DNA of 64,000 nt from Streptomyces sp. NBC_00620 (GTDB taxonomy: Bacteria; Actinomycetota; Actinomycetes; Streptomycetales; Streptomycetaceae): assembly GCF_026341825.1 (NCBI RefSeq), contig NZ_JAPENY010000003.1, positions 372,001-436,000 on the forward strand. The letters are read 5' to 3'. Shown here piece after piece: positions 26,363 through 35,813 of this stretch. A model generated the notes under the pieces. That model was given only the letters and a program-made list of their open reading frames with translations. It made no database searches and had not been told where the DNA came from. Within the stretch, counting starts at the first letter, position 1; each line of letters opens with the position of its first letter. The translations under genes were made by a program, and so were the position numbers.

Positions 26363-26643
26363 GGCGGCTCTCCCTCATCAGGGCCCATAAGTCATCACAA
26401 CTGATCGTGAATAAACAGATTCTGACGGGGTGACACGTGCAGCCGTCAAGGGTCCGGCACTCACTTCCGTCCCGCGCGTCACGATCGGCCCGAAACCGGC
26501 GTGGCCGGACAGGCGGTGCGATCGACAGAACGTGCCCCCGGGTGCGGAGACCTGTGCCCCGAGTGCTGTGGCCGTCCACGCACTACGCTGGTACAGGAGT
26601 GACGCGCTTGTTCACTGTGAGTGTGCGCAATGGAGTGGCGACT

Positions 26644-29034
26644 ATGAGCCCGGTCCACCCCTTCGACGAGGCCGCCACAGCACGGGCGGTCATCGACGAG
26701 AACGGCACCCTGGTCCACTGGAACGAGGGGGCCCGCCGTCTGCTGGGCCATGCCCCGCAGGACGTCGAGGGCAGGCCCGCCGCCGCTCTGCTGGCCGCGG
26801 GCGCGACCTTTCCGGCCGAGTCGCGAGTCCGTCGTGGTGAGCGCTGGTACGGCACCCTCGATCTGCGGCACCGCGACGGCTCCACCGTGTCCGTGTGGGT
26901 GCTGGCCCATCACCGGCCGCCGCGGCAGGACGAGCCCGGCGACTGGCTCGTGGTCACCCCGCTGGAGGCCAGCCCGCGCCGTCCGCTGGACGACCCCCTG
27001 ACGACCGCCGTGCTGGCGCAGGCCCCATGCCCCACCGCGGTATACGACGAACGCCTGCGGCTGTACGGGGTCAACCGCGCCATGGCCGACGTGGTCGGTC
27101 TGCCCGAGGACCGCATCCTGGGCCTCAGGCTCTCCGAGATCGGCGGCAAACCGGAGAGCGAGGAGCTGGAGGAGCACCTGCACCAGGTGTTCGACTCCGG
27201 TACGGGTCGCGATGTGGAGACGTTCCTGCGCACGGGTGGCGAGAGCCGCGCGCACGCCTGGCTGGCGCGGATCGCGCCGCTGATCGACCCCGAGGGCCGG
27301 GTGCGGGGCGTGTGCATGGCCGCACACGACTTCTCCGAGCAGCACAAGGCCCGCGAGCGCCTCCAGCTCGTCAATGAGGCGAGCGTCCGCATCGGCAGCA
27401 CCCTCGACGTCACACGAACGGCCCAGGAACTCGCCGACGTCTGTGTGCCCGCGCTCGCCGACTTCGTCAGCGTCGATCTGCTGGATCCCCCGGAGCACGC
27501 GGGCGAGCACCGCCTCGAGCCCCCCACCGCTCCGATCACCCTGCGCCGCGCCGCCCAGCAGTCGGTGCACCCGGGCTCCCCCGAGGCGGTCCTGAAGCCC
27601 GGAGACGTCCAGGTCTACCCCGCCGTCTCACCGCACGCGGGTTCCCTGACCGCGGGGCGGACGATCGTGGCACCGGACGCCGCCGCCTCGTTGAAGCAGT
27701 GGCTGTCCGTGGACACGGCGCGCGCCGAGCGCGTCGAGCAGTTCGGCATCCACACCACGATGTCGGTACCGATCCGGGCACGCGGCCAGACCCTCGGGGT
27801 GGCCGTCCTCACCCGCTACCGGCGGCCCGACCCGTTCACCGCGGACGACGTGCTGCTCGTCGAGGAGGTCACCGCGAGGGCCGCGGTCTGCATCGACAAC
27901 GCCCGCCGCTTCTCCCGCGAGCGCGAGACCGCGCTGGCCCTCCAGCGCAGTCTGCTCCCCCAGTCACTGGCCCGGACGGCCGCGGTGGACGCCGCCTCGC
28001 GCTACCTTCCCGCGGCACGGGCCGGGGTGGGCGGCGACTGGTTCGACGTGATCCCGCTGTCCGGGATGCGGGTCGCCATGGTCGTCGGCGACGTGGTCGG
28101 CCACGGCATCCAGGCCTCGGCGACCATGGGGCGGCTGCGCACCGCCGTCCGCACCCTCGCCGACATCGACCTGGCCCCGGACGAACTGCTCACCCATCTC
28201 GACGACCTCGTCGTACGGCTCTCCGCGGAGGCCGGAGCGGAGGGCACCACCGGCGAGGTCGGCGCCACCTGCCTGTACGCGGTGTACGACCCGGTCTCGC
28301 GGCGCTGCGCCCTGGCCCGGGCGGGCCACCCACCGCCCGTCATGCTCCCACCGGGCGGCCCGGCCCAGGAGATCGACCTCCCCGCCGGGCCGCCGCTCGG
28401 CCTGGGCAGACTGCCCTTCGAGTCCGTCGAACTCGCGCTCCCCGAGGGCACGGTGCTCGCGCTGTTCACCGACGGCCTGATCGAGAGCCGCGACCGGGAC
28501 ATCGGCGCCGGCCATCGGCTGCTGTGCGAAGCGCTGGAAGCCTCCTCGGACTCCCTGGAGGGGGCGTGCCACGCCATCCTCCGGTCGCTGCTCCCGGTGG
28601 GCGGCGCCCCGGACGACGTGGCCCTGCTGCTCGCCCGTACCCACGGGCTTCCCGCCTCTCAGGTGGCGACCTGGGACATTCCCGCCGACCCCGCCCTCGT
28701 CGCGGCGATCCGCAAGCAGGTGGTCGCTCAGCTGGACGACTGGAGCCTGAGCGAGGCGACGTTCACGACCGAGCTCGTGGTGAGCGAACTGGTCACCAAC
28801 GCCATCCGGTACGGCGAACCACCCATCCGGCTGCGCCTCATCCACGACGCCACCACCCTGATCTGCGAGGTCTCCGACAGCAGCCACACCGCACCGCATC
28901 TGCGCCGGGCCAAGATCTTCGACGAGGGCGGGCGAGGACTGCTGCTCGTCGCCCAGTTGACGCAACGCTGGGGCAGCCGCCACACGGCCGACGGGAAGAC
29001 CATCTGGGCGGAGCTGACGCTGGTCGAGGACTGA
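26644..29034 (+). CDS. PAS-PAS-GAF-SpoIIE phosphatase with C-terminal anti-sigma-type kinase domain
   Basis: 796 residues from the ATG at 26644, with GGAG 8 nt upstream; a GTG at 26599 with its own AGGA is an alternative. Two PAS domains occupy roughly 5-90 and 125-240, a GAF domain 245-410, a PP2C/SpoIIE domain 435-630 (GGDWFD near 463, GDVVGHG near 481, ALFTDGLIESR), and a HATPase_c domain from about 665 (ELVTNAIRYG, EGGRGLLLV). The protein can both dephosphorylate a STAS anti-anti-sigma factor and, through the HATPase part, act as an RsbW-like kinase or anti-sigma factor. It probably responds to a small ligand or redox input. It is divergent from the GH2 gene. Confidence 0.88.
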   Translation: MSPVHPFDEAATARAVIDENGTLVHWNEGARRLLGHAPQDVEGRPAAALLAAGATFPAESRVRRGERWYGTLDLRHRDGSTVSVWVLAHHRPPRQDEPGDWLVVTPLEASPRRPLDDPLTTAVLAQAPCPTAVYDERLRLYGVNRAMADVVGLPEDRILGLRLSEIGGKPESEELEEHLHQVFDSGTGRDVETFLRTGGESRAHAWLARIAPLIDPEGRVRGVCMAAHDFSEQHKARERLQLVNEASVRIGSTLDVTRTAQELADVCVPALADFVSVDLLDPPEHAGEHRLEPPTAPITLRRAAQQSVHPGSPEAVLKPGDVQVYPAVSPHAGSLTAGRTIVAPDAAASLKQWLSVDTARAERVEQFGIHTTMSVPIRARGQTLGVAVLTRYRRPDPFTADDVLLVEEVTARAAVCIDNARRFSRERETALALQRSLLPQSLARTAAVDAASRYLPAARAGVGGDWFDVIPLSGMRVAMVVGDVVGHGIQASATMGRLRTAVRTLADIDLAPDELLTHLDDLVVRLSAEAGAEGTTGEVGATCLYAVYDPVSRRCALARAGHPPPVMLPPGGPAQEIDLPAGPPLGLGRLPFESVELALPEGTVLALFTDGLIESRDRDIGAGHRLLCEALEASSDSLEGACHAILRSLLPVGGAPDDVALLLARTHGLPASQVATWDIPADPALVAAIRKQVVAQLDDWSLSEATFTTELVVSELVTNAIRYGEPPIRLRLIHDATTLICEVSDSSHTAPHLRRAKIFDEGGRGLLLVAQLTQRWGSRHTADGKTIWAELTLVED

Positions 29035-29114
29035 CGAAGTCGGGGAATGTCCGCTGGCGGCCTCGTGCCTCGGAGGAAGTCCCCGGTCGTACGGTCGTCC
29101 ACGGGCCTGATTTG

Positions 29115-30413
29115 ATGAACGGGCACCACGACCGTGTCCCGGAGGACCGAACCCTGAACGCCCCGCTCGCCGAAACCCTCTCCGTCGCCCTGCTCGTCGT
29201 GGTGCTCGGCTGCGCCGTGATCCGGCCCTTCGGCTGGCCCGAGGCGGTCGTGGCGGTTCCCGCGGCCGCCCTGGTCATCGTCACCGGCGCGATCTCCTGG
29301 GACCACGTGGTCGCGGAGGCCTCGCATCTGGGACCGGTGATCGGCTTCCTGGCGGCAGTGCTGGTGCTGGCCCGGTTCTGCGACGACGAAGGGCTCTTCC
29401 GGGCCTGTGGAGCGTGGATGGCGCACTGGGCGGCGGACCGCCCCGGCCGTCTGCTGACCGCGGTCTTCGGGCTCGCCTCGGCGATCACCGCGGTGCTCAG
29501 CCTGGACGCCACCATCGTGCTGCTCACGCCCGTCGTGTTCGCCACCGCGGCACGGATGGGCGCCCGCCCCAAGCCCCACGTGTACGCCTGCACCCACCTC
29601 TCCAACACCGCCTCGCTGCTCCTGCCGGTCTCCAACCTCACCAATCTGCTGGCGTTCAGCGCCAGCGGTCTGAGCTTCACCCGCTTCGCCGCGCTGATGG
29701 TCCTCCCCTGGCTGGTCGCGATCGGCGCCGAGTACGTGGTCTTCCGGCGCTTCTTCGCCCGCGACCTGGGCGCGGCGGCCCTGCCGACGCCGGACGTCGA
29801 CGAGCCGCCCGCCATGCCGCTCTTCGCGCTGGTCACCGTGGGCTGCACGCTTGCGGGGTTCGTCGTCGCCTCCGCGTTCGGCATCGATCCGGCGTGGTCG
29901 GCCGCGGCCGGGGCGCTCGTACTCGCCGCCCGCGCCCTCGTCCGCCGGCGGGCCACCCCGCTCACCGTGGTGCGCGCCGCCGCGCCGGCCTTCCTGGCGT
30001 TCGTGCTCGCGCTGGGCATCGTCGTACGGGCGGTGGTCGACAACGGTCTCGCCGACGCCCTCGGGCGGCTGCTCCCGGACGGCAGCGGCCTGCTCGCGCT
30101 GCTCGGCATCGCGGCGCTCGCGGCCGTGCTGGCCAACCTGATCAACAACCTGCCCGCGGTCCTCGTACTGATCCCGCTGGCAGCCGGATCCGGCTCCGGC
30201 GCGGTCCTTGCCGTCCTGCTCGGGGTCAACATCGGCCCCAATCTGACCTACGCGGGCTCCCTGGCGACCCTGCTGTGGCGGCGTATCGTGCACCAACACG
30301 AACACGGGGTCGACCTCAAGGAGTTCACCCGGCTGGGCCTGATCGCCGTGCCGGCCGCACTGATCCCGGCCGTACTGGCCCTGTGGCTCTCACTCCAAGT
30401 CATCGGAGGCTGA
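29115..30413 (+). CDS. SLC13/ArsB-type ion permease
   Basis: 432 residues with ten to twelve membrane helices. The two half-repeats of the ion transporter superfamily appear as SLDATIVLLTPVVFATA with HLSNTASLLLPVSNLTNLLAF in the first and NLINNLPAVLVLIPLA with GVNIGPNLTYAGSLATLLW in the second. Such proteins carry arsenite, Na+ or dicarboxylates. The ATG at 29115 has no clear ribosome site; an in-frame CTG at 29154 follows GGAGG by 8 nt and could be the real start. The stress-protein gene starts 5 bp after the stop. Confidence 0.8.
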   Translation: MNGHHDRVPEDRTLNAPLAETLSVALLVVVLGCAVIRPFGWPEAVVAVPAAALVIVTGAISWDHVVAEASHLGPVIGFLAAVLVLARFCDDEGLFRACGAWMAHWAADRPGRLLTAVFGLASAITAVLSLDATIVLLTPVVFATAARMGARPKPHVYACTHLSNTASLLLPVSNLTNLLAFSASGLSFTRFAALMVLPWLVAIGAEYVVFRRFFARDLGAAALPTPDVDEPPAMPLFALVTVGCTLAGFVVASAFGIDPAWSAAAGALVLAARALVRRRATPLTVVRAAAPAFLAFVLALGIVVRAVVDNGLADALGRLLPDGSGLLALLGIAALAAVLANLINNLPAVLVLIPLAAGSGSGAVLAVLLGVNIGPNLTYAGSLATLLWRRIVHQHEHGVDLKEFTRLGLIAVPAALIPAVLALWLSLQVIGG

Positions 30414-30418
30414 AACAC

Positions 30419-30901
30419 ATGCGGGTGATCGTCTGGCTCGTCGAGGGGACCTGGCCCGCGTGCGTGGACGCCGTACACCGTCACGCACCCCACGCGACGG
30501 ATGTGGTCCTGCTGTACGTCGACGAGCCCGGCGTCCCCGGCCTTGCACACGGCGCCTTCGCCGGACTGCTCGGCCGCGCCCACTCCGAGCACGACCCCGG
30601 CGACCGTCTCGAGGACCTCGGCGCCTCCTCGGCGGAGCGGCTCCTCGACGCGGCGGCCGAGCGGCTGGCCCGCCCCTGCACACGGCTCGAGCGCACCGGG
30701 CGCGCCGAGCGGGAGGTGGTCGCCGCCGCCGAGGGTGCCGACCTGCTCGTGCTGGCCCGGGACGGCGACCGCTCCCGCCTCGGCCCGCACAGCCTGGGAC
30801 CGGCGGGCCGTTTCGTCGTCGACCACGTCCCCTGCCCTGTGCTGCTGGTCTGGCCGGAAACGGCACCGGACGTCACGACCCTGCCTGGCGTCGCGCCCTA
30901 A
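30419..30901 (+). CDS. Universal stress protein-like protein
   Basis: 160 residues. The ATP-binding end of UspA domains is recognisable: DLLVLARDGDRSRLGPHSLG followed by FVVDHVPCPVLLVW. The N-terminal beta strand (RVIVWLVEGTWPACVDAV) is shorter than usual. GGAGG sits 7-8 nt before the ATG, within the end of the permease gene. Co-transcription with an ion permease suggests it tunes that transporter, as some Usp partners do. Ligand unknown. Confidence 0.72.
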   Translation: MRVIVWLVEGTWPACVDAVHRHAPHATDVVLLYVDEPGVPGLAHGAFAGLLGRAHSEHDPGDRLEDLGASSAERLLDAAAERLARPCTRLERTGRAEREVVAAAEGADLLVLARDGDRSRLGPHSLGPAGRFVVDHVPCPVLLVWPETAPDVTTLPGVAP

Positions 30902-30979
30902 GGCTTCCGGCAGACCTCGTCGCAAGGCAGGGCGACCCGGCGTAGGGCATCTTTGACACAGGCGAGAAGGGACGGCCGG

Positions 30980-31786
30980 ATGACAGTCACGGGCATGAGC
31001 GCGCTGCACGACCGGTTCGAGAGCGACGGCTTCGCGGTGGTGCCCGGGTTGTTCACCGGCGCCGAAATCGAGGCGCTGTGCGCGGAATTCACGGCGCTGC
31101 ACGCCGCAGGCCCGGTGCCGGGACACTTCGAACCCCGTGCCACCGAGGCCGACGGTCCGGCCGATCCGCTGCACGCCTATCCCCGGGTCCTGCACCCGCA
31201 CCGCATCAACGCGCTCTCCCTGCGCCGCCTGCTCGACCCGCGCCTGCGGGACATCATGGAAACGCTGCTGGGCGAGGAAGTCCTCGCCGCGCAGAGCATG
31301 TTCTACTTCAAGCCGCCCGGTTCCCGCGGTCAGGCGCTGCACCAGGACAACTTCTATCTGCGGGTCGAGCCGGGCACCTGTGTGGCCGCCTGGATCGCCT
31401 GCGATGTGATCGACCGCGAGAACGGCGGCCTGGAGGTCGTACCGGGCACGCACCGCATGGACCTGTTCTGCCCGGAGGAGGCGGACGCGGAGCTTTCCTT
31501 CGTACGCGACTACGTGCCCCCGCCGCCCGGTCTTGCCTCCGTCCCCGTCGACATGGCGCCGGGCGACGTGCTGTTCTTCAACGGCAGCCTGGTGCACGGC
31601 TCCGGGCCCAACCGCAGCACCGACCGCTTCCGCCGTTCCTTCATCGGCCACTATGTCGGCCGCTCCACCGAGCGGATCGGCGGTTTCTACCGGACGCTGA
31701 CGATGAGCGGGGCACCCGTCGCCCTGCCCGAGAGCGAGGGCGCGGGACCCTGCGGTACGGAGTTCGCGGCGCCGGCTCCGCACTGA
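30980..31786 (+). CDS. Phytanoyl-CoA dioxygenase (PhyH)-family Fe/2-oxoglutarate oxygenase
   Basis: 268 residues from the ATG at 30980 (AAGGGA upstream). The iron-binding triad is visible as HQDNFYL (His and Asp) and, later, the His of LVHGSGPNRS, with the following Arg for 2-oxoglutarate. GLEVVPGTHRM and GDVLFFNGSL are characteristic of the PhyH family. It hydroxylates an unidentified substrate using 2-oxoglutarate and O2. It stands alone between the stress protein and a lipoprotein gene. Confidence 0.85.
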   Translation: MTVTGMSALHDRFESDGFAVVPGLFTGAEIEALCAEFTALHAAGPVPGHFEPRATEADGPADPLHAYPRVLHPHRINALSLRRLLDPRLRDIMETLLGEEVLAAQSMFYFKPPGSRGQALHQDNFYLRVEPGTCVAAWIACDVIDRENGGLEVVPGTHRMDLFCPEEADAELSFVRDYVPPPPGLASVPVDMAPGDVLFFNGSLVHGSGPNRSTDRFRRSFIGHYVGRSTERIGGFYRTLTMSGAPVALPESEGAGPCGTEFAAPAPH

Positions 31787-31820
31787 CGCGACCGGCGCCC
31801 CCGCTCGACAGCGGTCCACC

Positions 31821-31850
31821 TTGACGTGGGCGGTGCCTGCACGCTTGGAT
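31821..31850 (+). promoter_or_regulatory. Possible vegetative promoter for the GH114 gene
   Basis: TTGACG (31821-31826) and TTGGAT (31845-31850) are separated by 18 bp, a fair match to a housekeeping promoter. The leader to the start at 31986 would be about 130 nt. Weak evidence. Confidence 0.25.
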
Positions 31851-31985
31851 CTTTTCGTGCCGTGCTGAGACCCGGCACGCAGAGGTACGCCCAGCCGGTA
31901 GCGGACATGGTTCAAGTCCGGCCCAAGTCGCCAGGATCGCGGGAGCGTCCGAGGCGGGGCCGTACTCGCGATTGCTGGAGCGGAC

Positions 31986-32906
31986 ATGTCCGTCAAGCGT
32001 GTTGCCCGCGTCGGTGGTCTGGGGACGGTCGCTGTCCTGGCGGCCCTGTCGATGCTCGTGGGCTGCGGTTCCGACGAGGACGAAGGCGAGGGCGCGGATG
32101 CCGCGCCGCGACCGTCGGGGACGACTTCGACCCCGAGGCCGACAACTCCCACCCCGACCCCGACCGTCTCCTCGACCGGGTCGGCCACCTCGACAGCCAT
32201 CGAACTCCCGCCGCTGCACGCGGGGTTCGACTACCAGATCGGCGGCGCCTATCCCCCGCCGTCCGGTGTGCGGATCGTCAGCCGCGACCGCTCCGAGTCC
32301 CCGGCGCCCGGCCTCTACAACATCTGCTACGTCAACGCTTTCCAGGTCCAGCCGGGCGAGGAGAAGCAGTGGCCCGCCGACCTGCTGCTGCGCGACGCGC
32401 AGGGCGAGCTCGTCGTCGACGGCGACTGGGACGAGGTGCTGCTCGACATCCGCACACCGGCCAAGCGCAAGCGCGTTGCCGCGCGGGTCGACCAGTGGAT
32501 CGACGGCTGCGCCGACAAGGGCTTCGACGCGGTCGAGCCGGACAACTACGACAGCTACACCCGCTCCCAAGACCTGCTGACCGCCGACGACGCCACCGCG
32601 TTCATCACCCTGCTCTCGGCCCACGCGCATACGCGCGATCTCGCCATCGCACAGAAGAACACCGTGGAGTTGGCGGGACTCAGGGCCAGGACCGGGCTCG
32701 ACTTCGCGGTGGCGGAAGAGTGTGGCGAGTACGACGAGTGCGGGGCGTACGCGAAAGCCTTCGACGACCGGGTGGTCGTGATCGAGTACACCGACAGCGG
32801 TCTGCGCAAGGCCCGTTCGGGGTTCGGTGACCGGCTGAGCATCGTGCGCCGGGATGTGATGGTGTCGACGCCCGGAGACGAGGAGTACGTCCGCAAGACC
32901 CGCTGA
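31986..32906 (+). CDS. GH114-type endo-alpha-1,4-polygalactosaminidase lipoprotein
   Basis: 306 residues. The signal peptide ends in the lipobox SMLVGC, followed by a Pro/Thr/Ser linker to about residue 72. The catalytic part follows the GH114 pattern: FDYQIGGAYPPPSGV, YNICYVNAFQ, WDEVLLDIR, CADKGFDAVEPDNYDSYTR (with acidic active-site residues), LAIAQKNTVEL and VAEECGEYDEC. Known members cut galactosaminogalactan-type polymers. The enzyme would be tethered to the outer face of the membrane. The membrane glycosyltransferase gene follows on the same strand after about 200 bp. Confidence 0.83.
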   Translation: MSVKRVARVGGLGTVAVLAALSMLVGCGSDEDEGEGADAAPRPSGTTSTPRPTTPTPTPTVSSTGSATSTAIELPPLHAGFDYQIGGAYPPPSGVRIVSRDRSESPAPGLYNICYVNAFQVQPGEEKQWPADLLLRDAQGELVVDGDWDEVLLDIRTPAKRKRVAARVDQWIDGCADKGFDAVEPDNYDSYTRSQDLLTADDATAFITLLSAHAHTRDLAIAQKNTVELAGLRARTGLDFAVAEECGEYDECGAYAKAFDDRVVVIEYTDSGLRKARSGFGDRLSIVRRDVMVSTPGDEEYVRKTR

Positions 32907-33110
32907 CGCCTGGTACCGCCTCGCTCCGCTCCAACGGCACGCCATGCGCGACCCCGAATGTCATGTGACGGTGCATACTCGGCTTCCCGGTCGTGGTTCC
33001 TGCTGGATGACGACGACCAGCCGGCGGGCCGACTGACGCGCAAAGAAAGCCGCCCTCGATGAGTGGGCGCGTACGGAGCGGACGTACCAACAGGCATGCT
33101 GACATTCCCC

Positions 33111-34769
33111 ATGGGCAGGCAGGAGGAACACCTGTCGGAGAACAGCGGGAGGCCGCCGAGACGTTTCCACGTGCCCCGGCGGTGGCTGTTCGTGCTCGCT
33201 GCGGTCGCACTGCTGGCCCAGATGGCGTTCGCGATGGTCACGACGGCCGTGCGGCAGACGCCGACCATCGACGAACCCGTGTACGTGGGCACGGCGGTGG
33301 TCTACGTCCAGCAGCACAACCTGCGTTACAACCCGGAACATCCGCCGCTGGGCAAACTGATCATCGGTAGCGGGCTGGTGTTCGCCCACCCGCACCTGGA
33401 CGCCGACTTCAAGGGTGATCAGACGGCCCTGGGAAAGCGTCTGCTGTACGAGTCGGGCAACGACCCCTGGCGGCTGATGCTGTGGGCACGGTTGCCGGTG
33501 ATCGTGCTGACGCTGCTGTTCGGTCTGGTCGTCCTGTCGTTCGCCCGTGAACTCGTGGGCCGTGCGGGCGGGTTGGTGGCACTCGCCCTGTACGCCCTCT
33601 CGCCCGACATCATCACGCACGGTTCGCTCGCCACCCTCGACGTGCCGGCCTGCGGATTTCTCCTGACGTCGGTGTGGCTGCTGTGGCGGGCGCGTCGGCG
33701 TCCACTGCTGTATCTCCCGCTCGCCGGGGCGGCGCTCGGCGCGGCGATCGCCACGAAGATGAGCGTGCTGGCCGCCGTTCCGTTGCTGCTGATCCTGGCT
33801 GTCGTGTCCGTCTGGCGGGTGCCTGGCCTCGGCACGGCCGCGAAGGTGCGTCGAGGCGTGGCTGCGGCGTCCGGTGTGGCGCTTGTGGCCCTGGCCGTGG
33901 TGTGGGCCACGTACCTCGTCGTCGATCCGCAGCTGCGCTGGACGGCTCCCGGGGACCTGCCGGTCATCCGTGGAACGCGCGGGCTCCTCGTCGACTGGCT
34001 GCCCTTCCCGCAGCCGTTCCGGGACGGCATGCGCATCCAGTTCAACTACGAGTACCAGGAGTGGGGCGGCTTCCTGTTCGGCCGTCACTATCACGGTGCG
34101 CTCTGGTACTACTTGCCGACCGCGCTGCTGGTGAAGACACCGCTCGGCATGCTGGCGCTCTGGTCGGCCGGTGCGGTGGCGATGCTCGCCGTTCGCCGGC
34201 TGCGGCCCGCGGCCCCGTACGTGCTGATCCCGCCGGCGCTGCTGCTGGCCGTGGCGATGGGCGGCTCCCGCGACCTCGGCGTCCGCTACGCCCTCTTCGT
34301 TCCGATGTTCCTCGCGGTGGCGGTGGCGGCGGTCGTCGCGGTCCGGCAGCGATGGGCGTACGTCGTCACGGCGGCCCTGGTGCTTTTCGTGGCCGTCAGC
34401 TCGCTGCGCACCTACCCGTACTACCTGCCTTACTCGAACGAGGCGTTCGGCGGACCGTCGAAGACCCATCTGCGGCTGCACGACTCGAACGTGGACTGGG
34501 GCCAGGATCTGGGCCGCCTGGCCGACCGTCTGGACGAGCGTTACCCGCACGAGCGGGTCTGGCTCGTCTACAAGGGCGCGGGGGTGCCCTCGTACTACGG
34601 CATCGAGGCGGCCGACCCGCGCGAGGTGCCGCCGGACGACGTGCACGGTCTGCTCGTCGTGTCGGACTCCTCGATCGCCACGGCCGAGGGACGGCTGGCC
34701 GCGCTGATCGAGGGCAGCACACCGGTCGACGAGGTCGGTCACTCCATCACGATCTTCCGCAGGCCGTAG
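33111..34769 (+). CDS. GT39-like polyprenyl-phosphate glycosyltransferase membrane protein
   Basis: About 552 residues with ten or more membrane helices. TIDEPVYVG near the N-terminus gives the acidic pair needed by GT39/ArnT enzymes, and YNPEHPPLGKLI and LHDSNVDWGQDLGRL are also family-like. They move a sugar from a polyprenyl phosphate to a protein or lipid outside the membrane. The start is uncertain: ATG at 33111 or 33096 and GTG at 33063 all lack ribosome sites, while AGGAGG at 33121 precedes an in-frame CTG at 33132 by 5 nt. Confidence 0.8.
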   Translation: MGRQEEHLSENSGRPPRRFHVPRRWLFVLAAVALLAQMAFAMVTTAVRQTPTIDEPVYVGTAVVYVQQHNLRYNPEHPPLGKLIIGSGLVFAHPHLDADFKGDQTALGKRLLYESGNDPWRLMLWARLPVIVLTLLFGLVVLSFARELVGRAGGLVALALYALSPDIITHGSLATLDVPACGFLLTSVWLLWRARRRPLLYLPLAGAALGAAIATKMSVLAAVPLLLILAVVSVWRVPGLGTAAKVRRGVAAASGVALVALAVVWATYLVVDPQLRWTAPGDLPVIRGTRGLLVDWLPFPQPFRDGMRIQFNYEYQEWGGFLFGRHYHGALWYYLPTALLVKTPLGMLALWSAGAVAMLAVRRLRPAAPYVLIPPALLLAVAMGGSRDLGVRYALFVPMFLAVAVAAVVAVRQRWAYVVTAALVLFVAVSSLRTYPYYLPYSNEAFGGPSKTHLRLHDSNVDWGQDLGRLADRLDERYPHERVWLVYKGAGVPSYYGIEAADPREVPPDDVHGLLVVSDSSIATAEGRLAALIEGSTPVDEVGHSITIFRRP

Positions 34770-34907
34770 GCCAGGGACCGAAGCCCCGAGAGGTTCGTGC
34801 CCTCAGGTGACGGTCCGGCGTGGGAGCCTCACGGCGGTCGGCCCGTCGCGCATCGTCAACAGCGCATGACCGGCACCGGGCCGGTCGCGGCCGTGCAGGA
34901 GGAACCG

Positions 34908-35813
34908 GTGCTCACACGCTCCATGCCTCGTAGGACGTCCAGGACACTCGGCGTGGTGGCGGTGCTGGCCGCCGCCTTCGGGTGGGCCGCCTGGGGGCCG
35001 CCGCCCGCGGAAGCCGTGCTCAGGTCCGAGGCTCCCTCGGCGACCGCCCCGGCACCTGTCCCGGCGCCCACTCCGGCAACGCTCTGCGCGCACGCGGGGA
35101 CCCTCAAGGGCGAGGGCGGGCAGCGCGCGTCGGTCAGTCTGTGCGTGGGCACCGGCGGTCCGAACATGTCCGTGTCGGCTCCGGCCCATTGCGGGCGGCG
35201 CGGGTCCGTGCGGTACGCCTGCCTCACCTCGGGCACCTGGACCGTACGGCGGGACGGGCAGACCGTGGGGACGGGCCCGCTCCCCAGCGGCAAGGAGTAC
35301 CCCGGCCCCGGCACCTACGAGGTCAGCGGCAGCGTGCACGTGACCTCGTCGCCCGCCGGTGTCGATCTGCGCGGAGAGGTCCACGCCACGCTGATCCTGA
35401 CCGACCCGAAGGCACCGCCCACGCACCGCATCGAGGTCGACCGGAGCGTGGTGCGCCCGAACACCGTGACCACCCTGACGTACACGGTCGCGCGCGACAG
35501 CGACCGCGGGGACGGCAGCGCACGACTCGGAATCATCGGCGAGGAATCGTCCGGCGTGGAGCTGACCACGTCCGACGCCCGTTGCGTGAATCCGCTGACC
35601 GGCAGCTACCCGTCGACGACGAGAAGCGGCCACGCGCTGGACTGCGCGCTCACCGATCTCCAGCCGGGCCGGCCCTCCACCGTCGTCGTCCGCGTGTCGG
35701 TGAAGGACACCTGCTCCACCGTCGTCTCCAAAGCGGGTTACTGGATGCCGCAGGGCCAGGCCGTGTTCACCGGGGGCATGCTCGTCGGCCCCACCGTCAC
35801 CTGCCAGGAGTGA
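34908..35813 (+). CDS. Secreted protein of unknown function
   Basis: 301 residues from a GTG at 34908, chosen because AGGAGG ends 5 nt upstream. It has a Sec signal peptide of about 35 residues (ends near PAEA), then an Ala/Pro linker. The mature part contains six or more Cys and reads like two or three beta-sandwich domains (RIEVDRSVVRPNTVTTLTYT; RPSTVVVRVSVKD), similar to repeats in secreted adhesion or surface proteins. I do not recognise a named family. Its 3' end overlaps the convergent flavoprotein gene by 17 bp. Confidence 0.65.
   Translation: MLTRSMPRRTSRTLGVVAVLAAAFGWAAWGPPPAEAVLRSEAPSATAPAPVPAPTPATLCAHAGTLKGEGGQRASVSLCVGTGGPNMSVSAPAHCGRRGSVRYACLTSGTWTVRRDGQTVGTGPLPSGKEYPGPGTYEVSGSVHVTSSPAGVDLRGEVHATLILTDPKAPPTHRIEVDRSVVRPNTVTTLTYTVARDSDRGDGSARLGIIGEESSGVELTTSDARCVNPLTGSYPSTTRSGHALDCALTDLQPGRPSTVVVRVSVKDTCSTVVSKAGYWMPQGQAVFTGGMLVGPTVTCQE

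Noticed and set aside
27699..29114. Upstream extension of the SLC13/ArsB-type permease
   Set aside because: It would overlay the SpoIIE phosphatase gene in another frame and has no motif; the membrane protein begins at about 29115.
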